Assembly (NCBI GenBank): GCA_031213475.1 | Contig: JARUPZ010000026.1 | Location: 5,873,785-5,937,784 of the forward strand | Direction: 5' to 3' | DNA length: 64,000 nucleotides | From: Nereocystis luetkeana | Taxonomy: Eukaryota > Sar > Phaeophyceae > Laminariales > Laminariaceae | Shown: positions 1-10,667 of the stretch, one piece after another | Numbering within the stretch: position 1 is the stretch's first letter | Layout of the letters: each line of letters opens with the position of its first letter | Notes under the pieces: generated by a model | Told to the model about the DNA's origin: nothing | Databases searched by the model: none | Seen by the model: the letters and a program-made list of their open reading frames with translations, nothing else | Program-made: the position numbers and the translations under genes

Positions 1-779
1 TATGAATACCATGGTACTACTTTTGTTGTAGGCGGGTGGGCGGGAGAAACCACAACAGTAGACCTGGTCTAGGTCTACCAATCGGCCCCAGGCATTGCCG
101 TGCTGTCTGCTCGTGTGCCTCTGCTCTACTCCCGCACCTATGCTTTTCAAGAGCATGAGGAACTTGAGGGTGACCCCTCTTTCCGTCCTCCGTGCCTTCA
201 ACTAGGATAACACCCTTGCGTCGGTAGAGCCCATGACTGTCAAAATTCGAATGGTTGGCAACAAAAGTCACAATAGAAACTGCGTTGCTTGACGTTAGAA
301 ATGTTATACTTTGTTGTATATCCTTCGAAATGTCATGTTAGTACTATTCTCAGTGACGCCGGGGAAGGGGCTCTACCGGCGTAGTACGAGAGCCGCGACA
401 CCGGCCACTGCTTCTCGTTCCCTATCGTATTGCCAGTACTCGAGAGTACCCCCCTCCCCCCCCCCCAGCCGCGCTTGGTGCAAGAAAGGCCTGTCTGGTC
501 GGTGAACACCCGACGCGCTCCGTCCCGGCATTGTAGGGTTGCGAGGGTCTGTGGTCATACGACTACGGCCATGCATGATAATGAGTACACCCCCCCCCCA
601 CCCCCAGACGACCGGCCGGGGCCCTAACACACGCAGTCTCAGACGACCGAGACCCCCAATGGTAACAGACTATTGATGTACCCCAACTCCGAGGTCATGT
701 CGATACTGCGGTGTTCGGTCCCATGTGGTATCCTCACCTGGCTGCCTCTGCTCTATCTTCCCCGTTTTTCGCTAGTTTA
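1..779. other. No recognisable gene
   Basis: This stretch has moderate to high GC and short C-runs near 452-467 and 591-605. Open frames are short, overlap on both strands and resemble no family I know. I see no coding signal. Confidence 0.4.
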
Positions 780-1154
780 CGAGATAGATACTGTAGCCGC
801 GTCCTCGGGGTTGTTGCGGGTGCGTTCCTTGGGAGACTCTGAGAATATCCATCTACCTCATATCTGGATTGCCCTCGGCGACACCTCTCCCTCGGCCGCC
901 AGCGTAGTGGCCCCACCGATACGCGATGAATTGAGGTCGACTTTGCTGGGATCATCTCCTGTCTTCGCTACCCCCTGCCGAAACGCTCCGAGGGCCTCCG
1001 TGTACGTCCACGCCCTAACATCGTTACCGTACCGATACAACGACAGGGACGGGCGATTTCCGGCAATGTCGAACAGCCCGGCAGCAGCTCCATGAGGGCG
1101 ACGACGCCGCCACCTGCTCATACCCCGGAATGCGCCCCCCAGCCGTCGTCGCAC
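780..1154 (-). pseudogene. Tyrosine recombinase relic (Crypton/DIRS-type C-terminus)
   Basis: On the minus strand the translation carries the C-terminal core of a eukaryotic transposon tyrosine recombinase: a segment resembling RYGNDVRAWTYTEALGAFR, then LNSSRIGGATTLAAEG and a GRW block. In the family, the SRIGG segment is the H-x-x-R catalytic box. Here the His position reads Asn, and an in-frame TGA follows RAIQI just before GRW. Beyond the stop the same frame still reads a family-like RNNPEDAATVS. The missing His and the stop mark it as dead. Upstream sequence to about 1.6 kb may hold more of the gene but I cannot align it. The assignment to recombinase is fairly secure; the exact transposon class is not. 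Confidence 0.6.
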
Positions 1155-2882
1155 GTGCCCACGATTACCGACCCCTGCTGGGTCTGGTCGCCCTTATGGC
1201 CTCGAAACAGACCTCGATACTGGCGGCCTGGTGCCGCCGCAAAGAGGTAAACCGCCGCCCGCCCAGTACGGCGCTACGTCTCCCCCCGAGGCGTAAAATT
1301 TGTTCGACCTCGCCACGAAACAGATATCACAACGCGAGGGACATCCGAAGAACTCGGCCGCCCGCCCCCCGCCACGAGGCCAAATCCTGTCCTCGCAACA
1401 ACGTCTCCCACTACTGTACGTGGGATGACGAGGTCTCAGCGGGGTTCCTGTGGCAACGTGCGACCATGAACTCCCCTTCCGTGCGCGTTATAGTAAGCGG
1501 CGACGACGTAGGCGACAATATCTGCGCATTGCGTAATACGCCTGACAGGTTCCCCGCGATAGTACCGGCTTGACTTACTCCAGCGCACCAAGTACTCAAC
1601 CTCTCCTATCAACCCCGAATAAGAAAAAAGTAAAAACGGTCGAAAGACCGGAAAATTAACGTGGAAGCGTGGTGAGACGAACGTGCAACGGACTAGAGGA
1701 TGAGCTGGCTGACGGCACTCCTGCGCATAACGCGGCGCCCACTGGCCCCAGCACCTCCAGATGTTCTAGAGGACGCATGGGCTTCCCCGATCGGGGTTCA
1801 TCGGTGCACCTCCGTACCCAAACTTACCCACCTCTCCCCACCCCCTCCTGTCCTATGGCAATCCCGTCCGCCTGTCCGGAATAGAGAGGAACAAGCGAGC
1901 AGCCCCCATGTTCCCCCCCACGGGGTGGCCGGAGATGTCGCGCTGTCGGTGGGAAAGCCCCGGCTGCGGGACCCTCGAACGGCTATCCGATCGTGCCCAC
2001 TCCGACAGGGTCACCTGCGAAGCTGCAGGCCTCCCTGACGGGCCTACGGATCGGATGACCGAGCAGAATGTAAAAAAGCCTTGCCAGGGACACAGGTACA
2101 TGCCGCTCGGACCTCGACGAGTTGGGCAAACCAACCCACGCTGCCTACATCAGCAAAGCAGCACCGGCAACACAAGCAGCACAAACAGGACCAGCAGCAC
2201 CATCGCAACAACAGCACAACACCAGATACCTGGTACGTGACGACCCCCCAACAAGCACTTCGCCGATTTTTCTGCTCTCAAAAGTAAAATTCCACAAGCT
2301 GTACCATGGCACACTGGAACACTGGGACGTACACTCGGTACATATGCAGCAGCTGTAAATGGGACACAACTCGAGCATATAAAGCCAGTCCTACACGTAC
2401 GTGGACGTATAGGGTGTCGAGTACGAGCAATGGTCTTCTCGAAACAAAACACGAATGCATGACGCACCTACCTCTCTCCCCTCGATTCAGACGAGAGCCT
2501 TGAGAGACTCACTCTGTATGCCGAGAGGCGTCGAAGTCGCTCTCCCTCATCGCGGCCAGCAGCTTGAGGTTCGTCTTCTCCCTCTCAGCAATGGAAGGTG
2601 CGATCATCAAGGTCCTCCACAAAAGGAACGACCGAAATGATTGCAACAACCACCGGAGGATTTCGCTCAATGCCTCGCAGGAAACGTGTTACGGTAGAGG
2701 TCGCAAATATTTTTTCTAAGGCTCTTCATCTGACTTTAAGGAGCTCTATATCTCCCCCAAAAAACTGTTTCCACAGAAAAAACGGACGCTTAACTTCGGC
2801 CTATTGTGGCCAGAATGATACACTGAAGAAAAAAATGGAACCAACGATATTGGGCAGTCCTAAAGCTGAAGGACCCTCTCAC
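1155..2882. other. No recognisable gene; low-complexity CA/CAG-rich patch
   Basis: Overlapping short open frames on both strands show no family resemblance. Positions 2145-2225 form an imperfect CAR/AAC-rich low-complexity patch. A TACCTGGTA motif sits at about 2227-2235. Confidence 0.35.
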
Positions 2883-2939
2883 TCAGGAATGGTTTCGGTC
2901 CAATAATGCTACCTCTACACCTGGTATATCGAGGCACGC

Positions 2940-3010
2940 TTCCACGTGTCGCTTTGCCACATCGCTCCTCTCCGCGTCGTGCCATTTCCGCATGTAAAAC
3001 GGCGTGCTAG
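2940..3010 (-). pseudogene. LINE ORF C-terminal scrap
   Basis: The minus-strand translation YMRKWHDAERSDVAKRH resembles the FMRKWHTDEKEASAERH end of the larger LINE relic at 4699-5415. It looks like a very short fragment of the same retrotransposon family. Confidence is limited by its length. Confidence 0.35.
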
Positions 3011-3331
3011 GGCCGTGAATATCGGAGAGTTCCCCCCCCCCAAAAAAATTGTCAAAATTATACCCACCTTTGTGAAATTGCCCTTTCCACACATTTCGCC
3101 CTCTGTTAATTTCACCTATCTATTTGGAAAGTATTTCACAAATATGGAAATTCTGGCTCTCCGATAACGATGACCCTCAATGGTTGTCTTGGTTCGTTCG
3201 GTACAAGAACTTGGGGAGCCTTAAAGCAAAAAACGAGTTTTCCGCAGGAATTTACGTCTGAGAATGCCTTTTTTGTTCTGAGGATCTGCCAAAAACCCCA
3301 TTGTTGTATTGAAAGAACCAGGAACACCTAA

Positions 3332-3421
3332 CCCTTTTAGAACCGCGGGCCCATTTTGGGGACATTCCAGTCAAAATTCCAAGTAGTTTGTCCCCAAAAC
3401 GGGACTGCGGTCCTAAAAGGG
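3332..3421. mobile_element. TTAA-flanked MITE, family B copy 1
   Basis: This is a roughly 90-bp element whose two ends are inverted copies: CCCTTTTAGAACCGC at the left, and GCGGTCCTAAAAGGG at the right, with shared GTTTGTCCCCAAAACGGG-type sequence inside. The right flank is TTAA and the left flank is CTAA, consistent with a TTAA target duplication with one change. TTAA plus a CCC-start terminal repeat is the signature of piggyBac-type transposition. The element is too short to code for anything. Related copies lie at 12454, 59199 and, more diverged, 62684. Confidence 0.65.
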
Positions 3422-3776
3422 TTAACACGCCGTGTTTTCCCAACGACGCCTGGAGTAGGAACAGGCACCGGAAGGCCTTTTCGAGAAACCGAAAACCGGA
3501 TAGGAGGTGTTATTCTAAACATAACTTTCCCGTTTTTTTCTGCCGGTTTGCACCGGGCAACCGAGAACCGGTTCAACCGATTTCAAGTAGTAACGCATCC
3601 AAAACATTGCAAACCACGTTCGCTATCCATTGAGTGACACCATGTGGTGTAATCACGATCACAAGTAAGTGCGTCTTTGATTCCGTTCGCAAACTCCTGC
3701 GTGTTTTTGAGATGGATTGCCGTGCGTATCGATGTTGATCAGCCGGAATAGGATAAAGGACGACGTCCGACTTACA

Positions 3777-3886
3777 GTATTACAGGGGACCACAGGTAAT
3801 AGGACCCACGGTACACACAAAACCGATATATTTCGCTATTGTTGCTAACAATATTTGGTCCTATTAACTAGGGTCTTCCGTAATAG
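3777..3886. mobile_element. 111-bp MITE, family A copy 1
   Basis: It has imperfect terminal inverted repeats of about 28-30 bp around GGGGACCA...TAATAGGACC and its reverse GGTCCTATTAACTA...., with an AT-rich centre containing AACAATATTTGGTCC. The length and ends match four other copies in the window. This copy is the more diverged (GGGTCTTCC at the right end). Confidence 0.65.
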
Positions 3887-4095
3887 TGTTGAATTAACGA
3901 GACGAACCATGATTGGTCATGATTATTTATAATATCACGTAAACGGGGCTCATGAATATTTTATATGTATGGACTTAATTTTAGCACTCCAAACGCCATG
4001 TAAATAAAGCGTACTACTGTAGGTATGGGTTTTAGAACGCCCATTGATTGCTTAATCTGTACCAGGTACACAACAAAATGTACCGGGTAGGTATT

Positions 4096-4206
4096 CTATT
4101 ACGGGGGACCATATTCAATAGGACCTACGGTACATACAAAAACCTACATATTTCGCTAGTTTTACTAACAATATTTGGTCCTATTTACTATGGTCCCCTG
4201 TGATAG
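4096..4206. mobile_element. 111-bp MITE, family A copy 2
   Basis: Terminal inverted repeats start CTATTACGGGGGACCATA and end TATGGTCCCCTGTGATAG. The centre reads ...TACATACAAAAACCTACATA... and is shared with the other copies. Its right edge directly abuts the (GTT)n tract that ends the neighbouring LINE tail, so one element probably inserted beside the other. Confidence 0.7.
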
Positions 4207-4698
4207 TGTTTGTTGTTGTTGTTGTTGTTGTTGTTGTTATCACATTAACTCACAATACAATGCAGTCCGTGGTCGCAGAACAGGCTCCAATAACTCTGGA
4301 GTGGAAGAAATACCTCGGTAGTAAAACAGAGGCGAAAACAAAAAACAAGCATACGCACTCCACCACTGCGGACACCAGGGAAGCAAAAAGGAGACTATTA
4401 ATAGCAGACAAAAACCTAAAAAAAGAAGATGAAGCTAAGCAAAACAAAAACAAAAACAAAACTAAAACAGACGCAGATAGCAAAAGGCAAAAAAGGCGAA
4501 ACGGACCATACTAACAGAGACACAAAGAGGTACAAACGGGAATGAAAGAAAGAAAGATGAAAGAAAGAAGGGACGCAAAGCGATAATCACGGGCGGGGGG
4601 GAAAACAAATACGAAAGGCAGGCACAGGAGCATACAGACACGCAAAGTTGCCCAGGTGGCACCATGCTAGTTACTTGGGTCCCAAAGAAGGGAGTGCA
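4205..4698 (-). mobile_element. LINE 3' untranslated region ending in (AAC)n
   Basis: Read on the minus strand, this follows the LINE ORF relic, contains a T/C-rich region, then the block GGAGCCTGTTCTGCGACC, ACGGACTGCATTG, GAGTTAATGTGA and an (AAC)n tail (4207-4238 on the plus strand as GTT). The same order is seen at 37440-37720 on the plus strand, so it is a mobile 3' end. I infer that this LINE family ends in an AAC microsatellite rather than poly-A. Confidence 0.55.
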
Positions 4699-5415
4699 TC
4701 ATGACGATGATGGCCATAACCAGGCTTCAGTCTGTTGGGCAGACCGCCTCCCCCCCCTCCCCCCCCCATTCCCCCTCGTCCCCCTTTCGCCCCCCCCCTC
4801 TTCCCTGCCATTCTGCGCACTCGCGTGGGCGTCAACGACTGTGGTCGTTGTTGCAGCTATTCTATGCCGTTCTGCCGATGCCTCCTTCTCATCTGTATGC
4901 CATTTCCGCATGAAGGCCTCCGCCCCTTCCTCGACCCGTCGGAACCATCTGCCGGCTTTCTGTGCTGCCTCGCGCCACCCTTCGAGGTTGATGCCGAACT
5001 CCTTGAGGTCCTCCTCAAGGTACCTCATCCAGTCCCACTCCTGTCCTCCGGAGTAACCCTTTCCCCCAACCATCTCCCCAAACATCACCCTCTTCGGCAG
5101 ACGCTCCCCTCCCATGCGTGTCACAAAGCCCGCAAACAAGAGCCTACGTCTGAGTACCGTCGTCTCAACGCTCTCAGATTTTGTCCTGAGAAGCGCGCTA
5201 GCATAGGATAGAATGTGGTCTTCGCGCTTTCGTTTTCGCCAGCCGATGCATCGGAGGAGCATCTTGTGGTGAACCTCCCGTAGCCTACCGTAATCAGTCT
5301 TGCTAGGTAGACACATATCGCATAGGTTTCGGCATACCATACTGAAAGCCAAGATTAACATGCATCTAGGATTTAGTACGCCATAGTATACAAGCAATTC
5401 AAGCCAAACAATCAA
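4699..5415 (-). pseudogene. Non-LTR retrotransposon (LINE) ORF, C-terminal relic
   Basis: A 238-codon open frame encodes the region downstream of a LINE reverse transcriptase. Recognisable parts are the HHKMLLRCIGWRKRKREDH segment, the ETTVLRRRLLFAGFVTRMG segment and the ERLPKRVMFGEM box, followed by WDWMRYLEEDLKEFG. The same order appears in the relic at 23792-24887, which retains the RT active site upstream. The C-terminus becomes low complexity (Gly/Arg-rich) opposite a C-rich tract. No RT catalytic motif remains here, so it is a 5'-truncated copy. It belongs to a LINE; the exact clade is not clear. Confidence 0.6.
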
Positions 5416-5885
5416 ATCAAGTACAGCAGTAGAATCATGATCAATCGACCAAAAAGGCCCAAAATTCTCAATAATCAGATCAAAACTATTCTATGGCTGA
5501 ACACAACACTACATCATTATTAACAGCCCGAATCCATCAAAACCACCACAACCAGAGACCGGCACACTCCATGCTCCCGAAGCTCCACAAATCATCGTCA
5601 TGGTGACCACCATGGTGCGAAGAGAGCAACAGTAGTCGCCCTGCTTGTCTCTACACATGACACGAGTGTTGGGTGTGGGGTAGGGCTGTTATCCAACGTC
5701 GATTTATCGCGCGCGATCGATGCCGGATTCACCTACTTTCAGGTTGTCATGTTCTGATCTAATCTGCTAATAATAATAAAAAATGCACAATCGACGTTGG
5801 ACCACCCAACGTTCATGCTGTGTTCTTTTTTTTTAATGTTAGAAGTCACGTTATCCACTGCTGCTGCAGGCACGTTTTCGAGTGA
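5416..5885. other. No recognisable gene
   Basis: AT-rich spacer with no convincing coding frame. I see nothing definite in it. Confidence 0.35.
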
Positions 5886-6655
5886 GGGCCACTCCTAGCG
5901 AACGAAAATAACCTAGTCTCGTGAGATTTTTGTCGTGAATCTTGATTTTTTGTCGTGATTTTTTTGTCGTGATTGAATCACGACAAAAAAATGACGATTC
6001 ATGACGCCATTTTGTTTAGCTTTAAAAGTTTTCCAAAAAAATAAATAAAAAAAAATCACGATTCGTGACACTTGTCGTGTCTCCAAATACGCCCGATCAA
6101 AAGGCAGTAGTACGCAACCCATGCGCACCAACGGTATCCGAAGGTTGGTATAGGGGCATGGCAGACTCTGCTTCGTACGCCGCTTGAGGACATGGGGCGG
6201 CTACCCAAAGACACCGCTGGGCGCGGGCTAACGAGCAGGTTGTGGCCTCGAAATTTCGAGGAGGAGGAGGAGGAGGAGTCACAGCTCGAAGACAAACAAA
6301 CGCGAAAATGACCTGAACATGTCCAAAGGCCAGGCCGGGCAGACGTCCTGCGAGATGGAATCTCGGGAACCGCGAGCTTAGCCGACGGTCGGTGAAATTG
6401 GAATCTCGCAGGCTGGGTCAGGCTTCGGCCCGTGATTCGAATATACCACGAGCCCCACTCGCGAGAGTTGGCTCCACCCGCAAAAATCGTTTGGTTTGAA
6501 ATCTCGGGAATTTTTACAATTTGAAAATGACACGAAACGTGACGTTTTTCGCGGCTTTTTTCGTAGGAACCGAAAATATACGGTTGGTTCGTGATCTTTA
6601 GGCATGCCAAAAAGTCACGAATCATGATTTTTTTTCGGTTCGTTAGGAACGGCCC
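5886..6655. mobile_element. Non-autonomous Harbinger-like DNA element (770 bp)
   Basis: The left end GGGCCACTCCTAGCGAACG is an imperfect inverted match of the right end, which in reverse complement reads GGGCCGTTCCTAACGAACC. The flanks are TGA on the left and TAA on the right, fitting a decayed 3-bp TWA target duplication. GGGCC-type ends with a TWA duplication are typical of the PIF/Harbinger superfamily. Inside are repeated GTCGTGA/TCACGAC palindromes next to T-runs (5930-6060, 6530-6640). The 207-codon minus-strand frame that crosses it shows no transposase motif and extends past the end, so I do not call it a gene. Confidence 0.5.
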
Positions 6656-7499
6656 TAAAGCAAGTGGACCACAAGTCAACCTTTTTCCGGTTCAACCGGC
6701 GACCGGACCTCAAAAGCGGCCTGTTCTTGTTTTGAAAAGCCGGGTGATCACACACGCCTGCTGAGTTTCCACGAACCGTGGTCATCCTTTTTTTTCTATC
6801 AGGTGCACATCTCCAGCCCTGACTAACAATGAGCGTTCGAATTTTCGATTTTTTTTCCTTGCGCTTTTTTGGTATCATCGTCGAATTAAAATTTCAAGGT
6901 AAATATTCAAAGTGACCATTTTCAAGAAAAAAATCCTGCAATACCATCAGCAAACCACATTCTGGACACGACACGTATTGAAAAGGTGAAATCTTCTAGT
7001 CACGTCAAACTCAATAGTAGTCATTCGATCTTCATCCAAGTTTTTTTCGAGTAAAATATTCATTTTCCATGGCGTTAAACTTTTGCCCGTTTTTCCGGCT
7101 TTTCCTTACTGAAACAAATCGAGTAAGAAATTACAAGTAGTGAGATCATCGTAGGTGCGTATCAGACACCAACCAGGTACATACCATATGAAACGCAGCG
7201 CAAGTCGCAACAGAAACCGAGGAAACGGCAACGTTCATGAGTGAAGAGTAAAGAGACAGGATTAATCAGTTTGACCTCTAAATCGAAATCGAGTCCGAAG
7301 GGGGAAGAAAGCGAGCAAGAGAAAAACCGAAAAGGCGATATAGGGGAGAACGGAGAACGGATAGATGAAAACGGAAAAAAGGAAAAAAAGCGGAAGAGAG
7401 GAGAAAGGAAGGAAGATGAAAGAAGAGAAGAAGAGAAAATAAGAACATTAATAAACGAAAGAAAGGCACGGGCCAGCGGGGGCCTATAGAAAGGCAAGG
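6656..7499. other. Spacer with purine-rich repeat remnant
   Basis: Positions 7190-7320 resemble 12950-13070 (shared CAACAGAAACCGAG-like and GACAGGAT-like blocks, then AAATCGAAATCGA), so both are remnants of one repeat. The 7300-7460 segment is a GA-rich low-complexity tract. No gene seen. Confidence 0.4.
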
Positions 7500-7705
7500 A
7501 GTGTGTCCGGGCGGCACTATGCTAACTACTTGGGTCTCAACGGGGGGGACGTAGGCATCATAAATTGAAGATGATGAAAGTTATGAGTGATCAATGTTGA
7601 AGATCATGCTGCACATTTGTCGGATGTCAAGAGAAATAATAGTAGTAGAAGATGATGGTCACATCCAGGCGTCATTCTGTTGGGCAGACCGCTGCCCCCC
7701 CCCCG

Positions 7706-7738
<33 letters not shown>

Positions 7739-7935
7739 ACCTCCCGCGCGCGTGCTTTGGCGTCAACGGCTAGAACAGCAGTAGTCGCGGTTACGGCCGT
7801 CCTGTTGCGTCGTCGTCGTCGTCGTTGTTGTTGTTGTAACAATGTTGTTCTCATATCGACTCATGTCCAAATTATTGAGTCCGTGCTCACAGGAGAGGCT
7901 CCGAAAAAATGGAGCGGGAGAACAAGAGTACCTCA
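7500..7935 (-). mobile_element. LINE 3'-end relative with a 44-nt C tract
   Basis: Segments at 7505-7545 and 7655-7700 match the start of the LINE 3' region at 4650-4745 (GGCACTATGCTAACTACTTG and TCTGTTGGGCAGACCGC). Positions 7695-7738 are a run of 44 bases that are all C except one G. On the minus strand 7935-7815 carries the GGAGCC...GAGCACGGACT block and ends in (AAC)n then (GAC)n. It is a decayed copy of the family found at 4205-5415. Confidence 0.45.
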
Positions 7936-8910
7936 AGCGAAAAAAAAATACCTGTCTGAGTAGCTCTGCCGTTGCCTCCTCAGCCGTACAGGTGTGGCGT
8001 GAAATCCAGCTATTATTAGCGGCAGGATGGGTCCGTCAACGAGAAACGCCTATCCTACCAGGCACCAAAAATGAGCAAGCCTTACGTAGAGCCTTGTTGT
8101 AACACCATCCTTGGGCACCCTTGAACATACAGCACTCGACAGCAGTTAGTTGTTATGATCAAGGTCAGGACACTTTGAGACAGTATAATAAAACCTCCTA
8201 TTTTGGCTCAAGGCTCGCGGCTTATCATGAAGTCGACAGGTTTTGAAAGTTTTATACCAGGTTTATGATGAGTGACGTCCCTTGCTGAGCACAAACAAGT
8301 GCTTACGTAGCCGTAAAACCTTAATTTTCGAAAAATCTCAGCTCGAAATTCTTGACTATTCATGCCAAGATGCCAAGTGGTTAATACATGCTGCTTTACT
8401 GCCTGTTTGGGCGTGCGTAGCTCCATTTCTCCTTGGGATCTGATTCGACCTTATTTGCTTGATTTGATGGTTTCGAATTTCATTAAATAAATGTCACATT
8501 GCTTCAGTTTGTTCGACTTCGGCTTTCGTCTGGTTTCGTCATGACTTTCAGTATCCGGCCCCATTCGATGAGTAGGTTTAGCAATCTATCTGGGAGAAGG
8601 GTTATTTAGGGATGTTTTTGACTCGAAAAATGAGCAGCGTGGTTTGCACTTACTTCGGAATCGTCGTCCGCAACTGAGAAACTTCCTGGTTCGATGCAAA
8701 CGCGGCGCAGCCGTGTTTATGGCCCGTTTTGGCTGCTCCAGTTTGGGGTCAGGGTTAGGGTTAGGGTTAAAATTAGGTTGAGAATTGTGCAAATATTCAA
8801 CTTTTTCGTGTTTGAGGTGTACGATGAGTTTCGGCCATGATGATGTGTATCTGTGGCGGTTTTTGAGTTTTTTTAGTGTTCGATTTGACCTATATATACA
8901 TGCAAGTATA
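7936..8910. other. No recognisable gene; short telomere-like repeat
   Basis: Mostly AT-rich spacer. Positions 8747-8769 hold GTCAGGGTTAGGGTTAGGG, about three TTAGGG units, a short interstitial telomere-like patch. No coding frame is convincing. Confidence 0.4.
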
Positions 8911-9019
8911 TATTGCGGTGGACCATAGTAAATAGGACCATTTTTTCTCAGTGATAATAGGTGAATATATGGGTTTTCGTGTATACCCTAGGTCCTATTT
9001 ACTCTGGTCCCCCGTATTA
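8911..9019. mobile_element. 111-bp MITE, family A copy 3
   Basis: It has ends GGTGGACCATAGTAAATAGG and a right end reading CCTATTTACTCTGGTCCCCC, the inverted match. The centre retains GGGTTTTCGTGTATACC. It is the most diverged of the five copies at its left edge. Confidence 0.6.
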
Positions 9020-9059
9020 TATGTTTTCTCTGATGACGAAGTATAAGTATTCATCCGCT

Positions 9060-9165
9060 TAGAGTGTTTTTCGGAGCCTGTCCTGTGACCACGGACCACT
9101 GACTCAATATTTTCGGCATGATGATGCAAGAGTTAAATAATGTGAGATTGACAACAACACACCAT
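9060..9165 (+). mobile_element. LINE-type 3' tail fragment
   Basis: Contains CGGAGCCTGTCCTGTGACC, ACGGACCACTGACTC, GAGTTAAATAATGTGAG and a short ACAACAACAC end, in the same order as the 3' ends at 4205 (minus) and 37645 (plus). It is a small 5'-truncated piece of the AAC-tailed family. Confidence 0.45.
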
Positions 9166-9282
9166 ATAATTTACTTACCAGGTATACTGTAATATTGTAC
9201 CTTGTGGATTTCTCAATCCAGTTTTGCGCCCCCCCAGAAAGTTAGCCTTTCTATGTTTTTAGAGTAATAGATACTGTAATAT

Positions 9283-10174
9283 TGGGTGTAAACGTCCCCC
9301 TCACGATAAACGCCCCGGGGCGCTATTCTCAACGAAAATTGTCAAAATCCGGTGTAAACGCCTCCTCCTGTCAAAACAAAATATCTATGAAAAACGTCCT
9401 GATCTAACAGTAAACGCCCCCCCCTATCATTTTTTTGGGTAAACGCCCCGGGGCCGAGCTGGGCAAGTGTTTTGAGGTGTGGGAGCTGGAGCTGTTTCCG
9501 AAGCAGGCAAAAGGGAAAGGCGTGATTTTCATAGGAAACTTCATGACTGGGATGTGGGTTGGTCATGTTTGGCGCATAAACAGCAAAAAAACAGACAAGT
9601 CGGACGCGGACACAGCCCCTGTCCCAGCCCGGTCGCCGCTCCACGGTTTCCCACGAGGCCGCCGTCGTTGCAGCGGAGGCGGGTGTAGTCGATCACCATG
9701 AGGTTTGTCGCTGTCGAGTAGGAGTGCCGCCCCCCTCGGCCCCACTGGACGCTCCAGTTCAAATGTCGGAGGGTAAATAAACGTGAAGGACTGGTCCGCG
9801 CTGTACCACCTGAGCAACAGGCGCGGGAGCTGAGGACAGCGTGCGTCCCCCCGTGGGCGCCGCTTCACCAGGACGACGCAAGCTCCCCCAAGAGTTTGAT
9901 TGAGATCGTCAGTGCGTTTGTCGGTGATGGGTGCCTTGTCGGTGCCGCTAGGTTGCGGCATGATCAACACGTACGTGCTGCTGCCTTGCTGTTGCTGTGC
10001 GCGTGTGAGAGGTGTGTGTGCTTTTTTTTTTTTTTTTTTTTTGGTGTCGCCCCGGGGGGCCAAAAGCACCGAAATCGTTTTTCAGAAAACGCCCCTGTAT
10101 CACAATAAACGCCCCGGGGCGTCTTTTTACACCTACCTGCAAAATCGTAGAGCCCCGGGGGGCGTTTGCTCCCA
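9283..10174. mobile_element. Candidate DNA transposon with AAACGCCCCGGGGCG subterminal repeats
   Basis: The left end TGGGTGTAAACGTCCCCC and the right end (reverse complement TGGGAGCAAACGCCCCCC) are inverted. Several copies of TAAACGCCCCGGGGCG or close variants sit near both ends (about 9309, 9430, 10104). The inside is GC-richer and has open frames on both strands (9435-9701 plus; 9563-10069 minus) that I cannot match to a transposase. A T-run lies at 10022-10042. Target duplication is not clear. It could be a non-autonomous element or carry a decayed captured gene. Confidence 0.4.
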
Positions 10175-10667
10175 TTATGACGGTAATAGCTTCTTTTTAA
10201 TCGTGGGCCTTTATTTTACTCTGTATATACCGTATACTTCGTATACACACCAGGGGTATAATTAGATGTTGCGCTGGCGCAACATTTTGGTCAAAACAAC
10301 CATTTTCCGCAACAGTTAACAGTCGCGGAGGGCCAGCGCAACACGCCATTTTGGGCGCGCAATTTTTTCGGCCGCAGGTCCAAAAAATTGTTGGGGCCTT
10401 TTCAGTTCGCCGTAGGTGATTTTTCTTTTGAAACACTGTTTTTCGAATTCGCCTTCATCGTTTTTTTGTTTAACCCCCTTCTTGAATTCGCCGGAGGCGA
10501 ATTGTGTTTTTAGGCCCTTTTTCCATTTCGCCTGTATGTAGTAGAACAAGATAAAAATAGGTTCTGGTCCCGATACACGCCTTTTCGAGGTTCGGGATGC
10601 GTTTCAACGCACTTTGTTACTTGGTTTTCGGGCATATATTAGCGCATATATCCCCGGTGGCTTGGGA

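Noticed and set aside
6056-6679. 207-codon minus-strand ORF
   Set aside because: It runs across the border and target site of the Harbinger-like element, has Ser-runs from a GAG repeat, and shows no domain.
8747-8769. Telomere or subtelomere end
   Set aside because: Only about three TTAGGG units here and two or three at 49609-49625, inside ordinary spacer. Too short to be a chromosome end.
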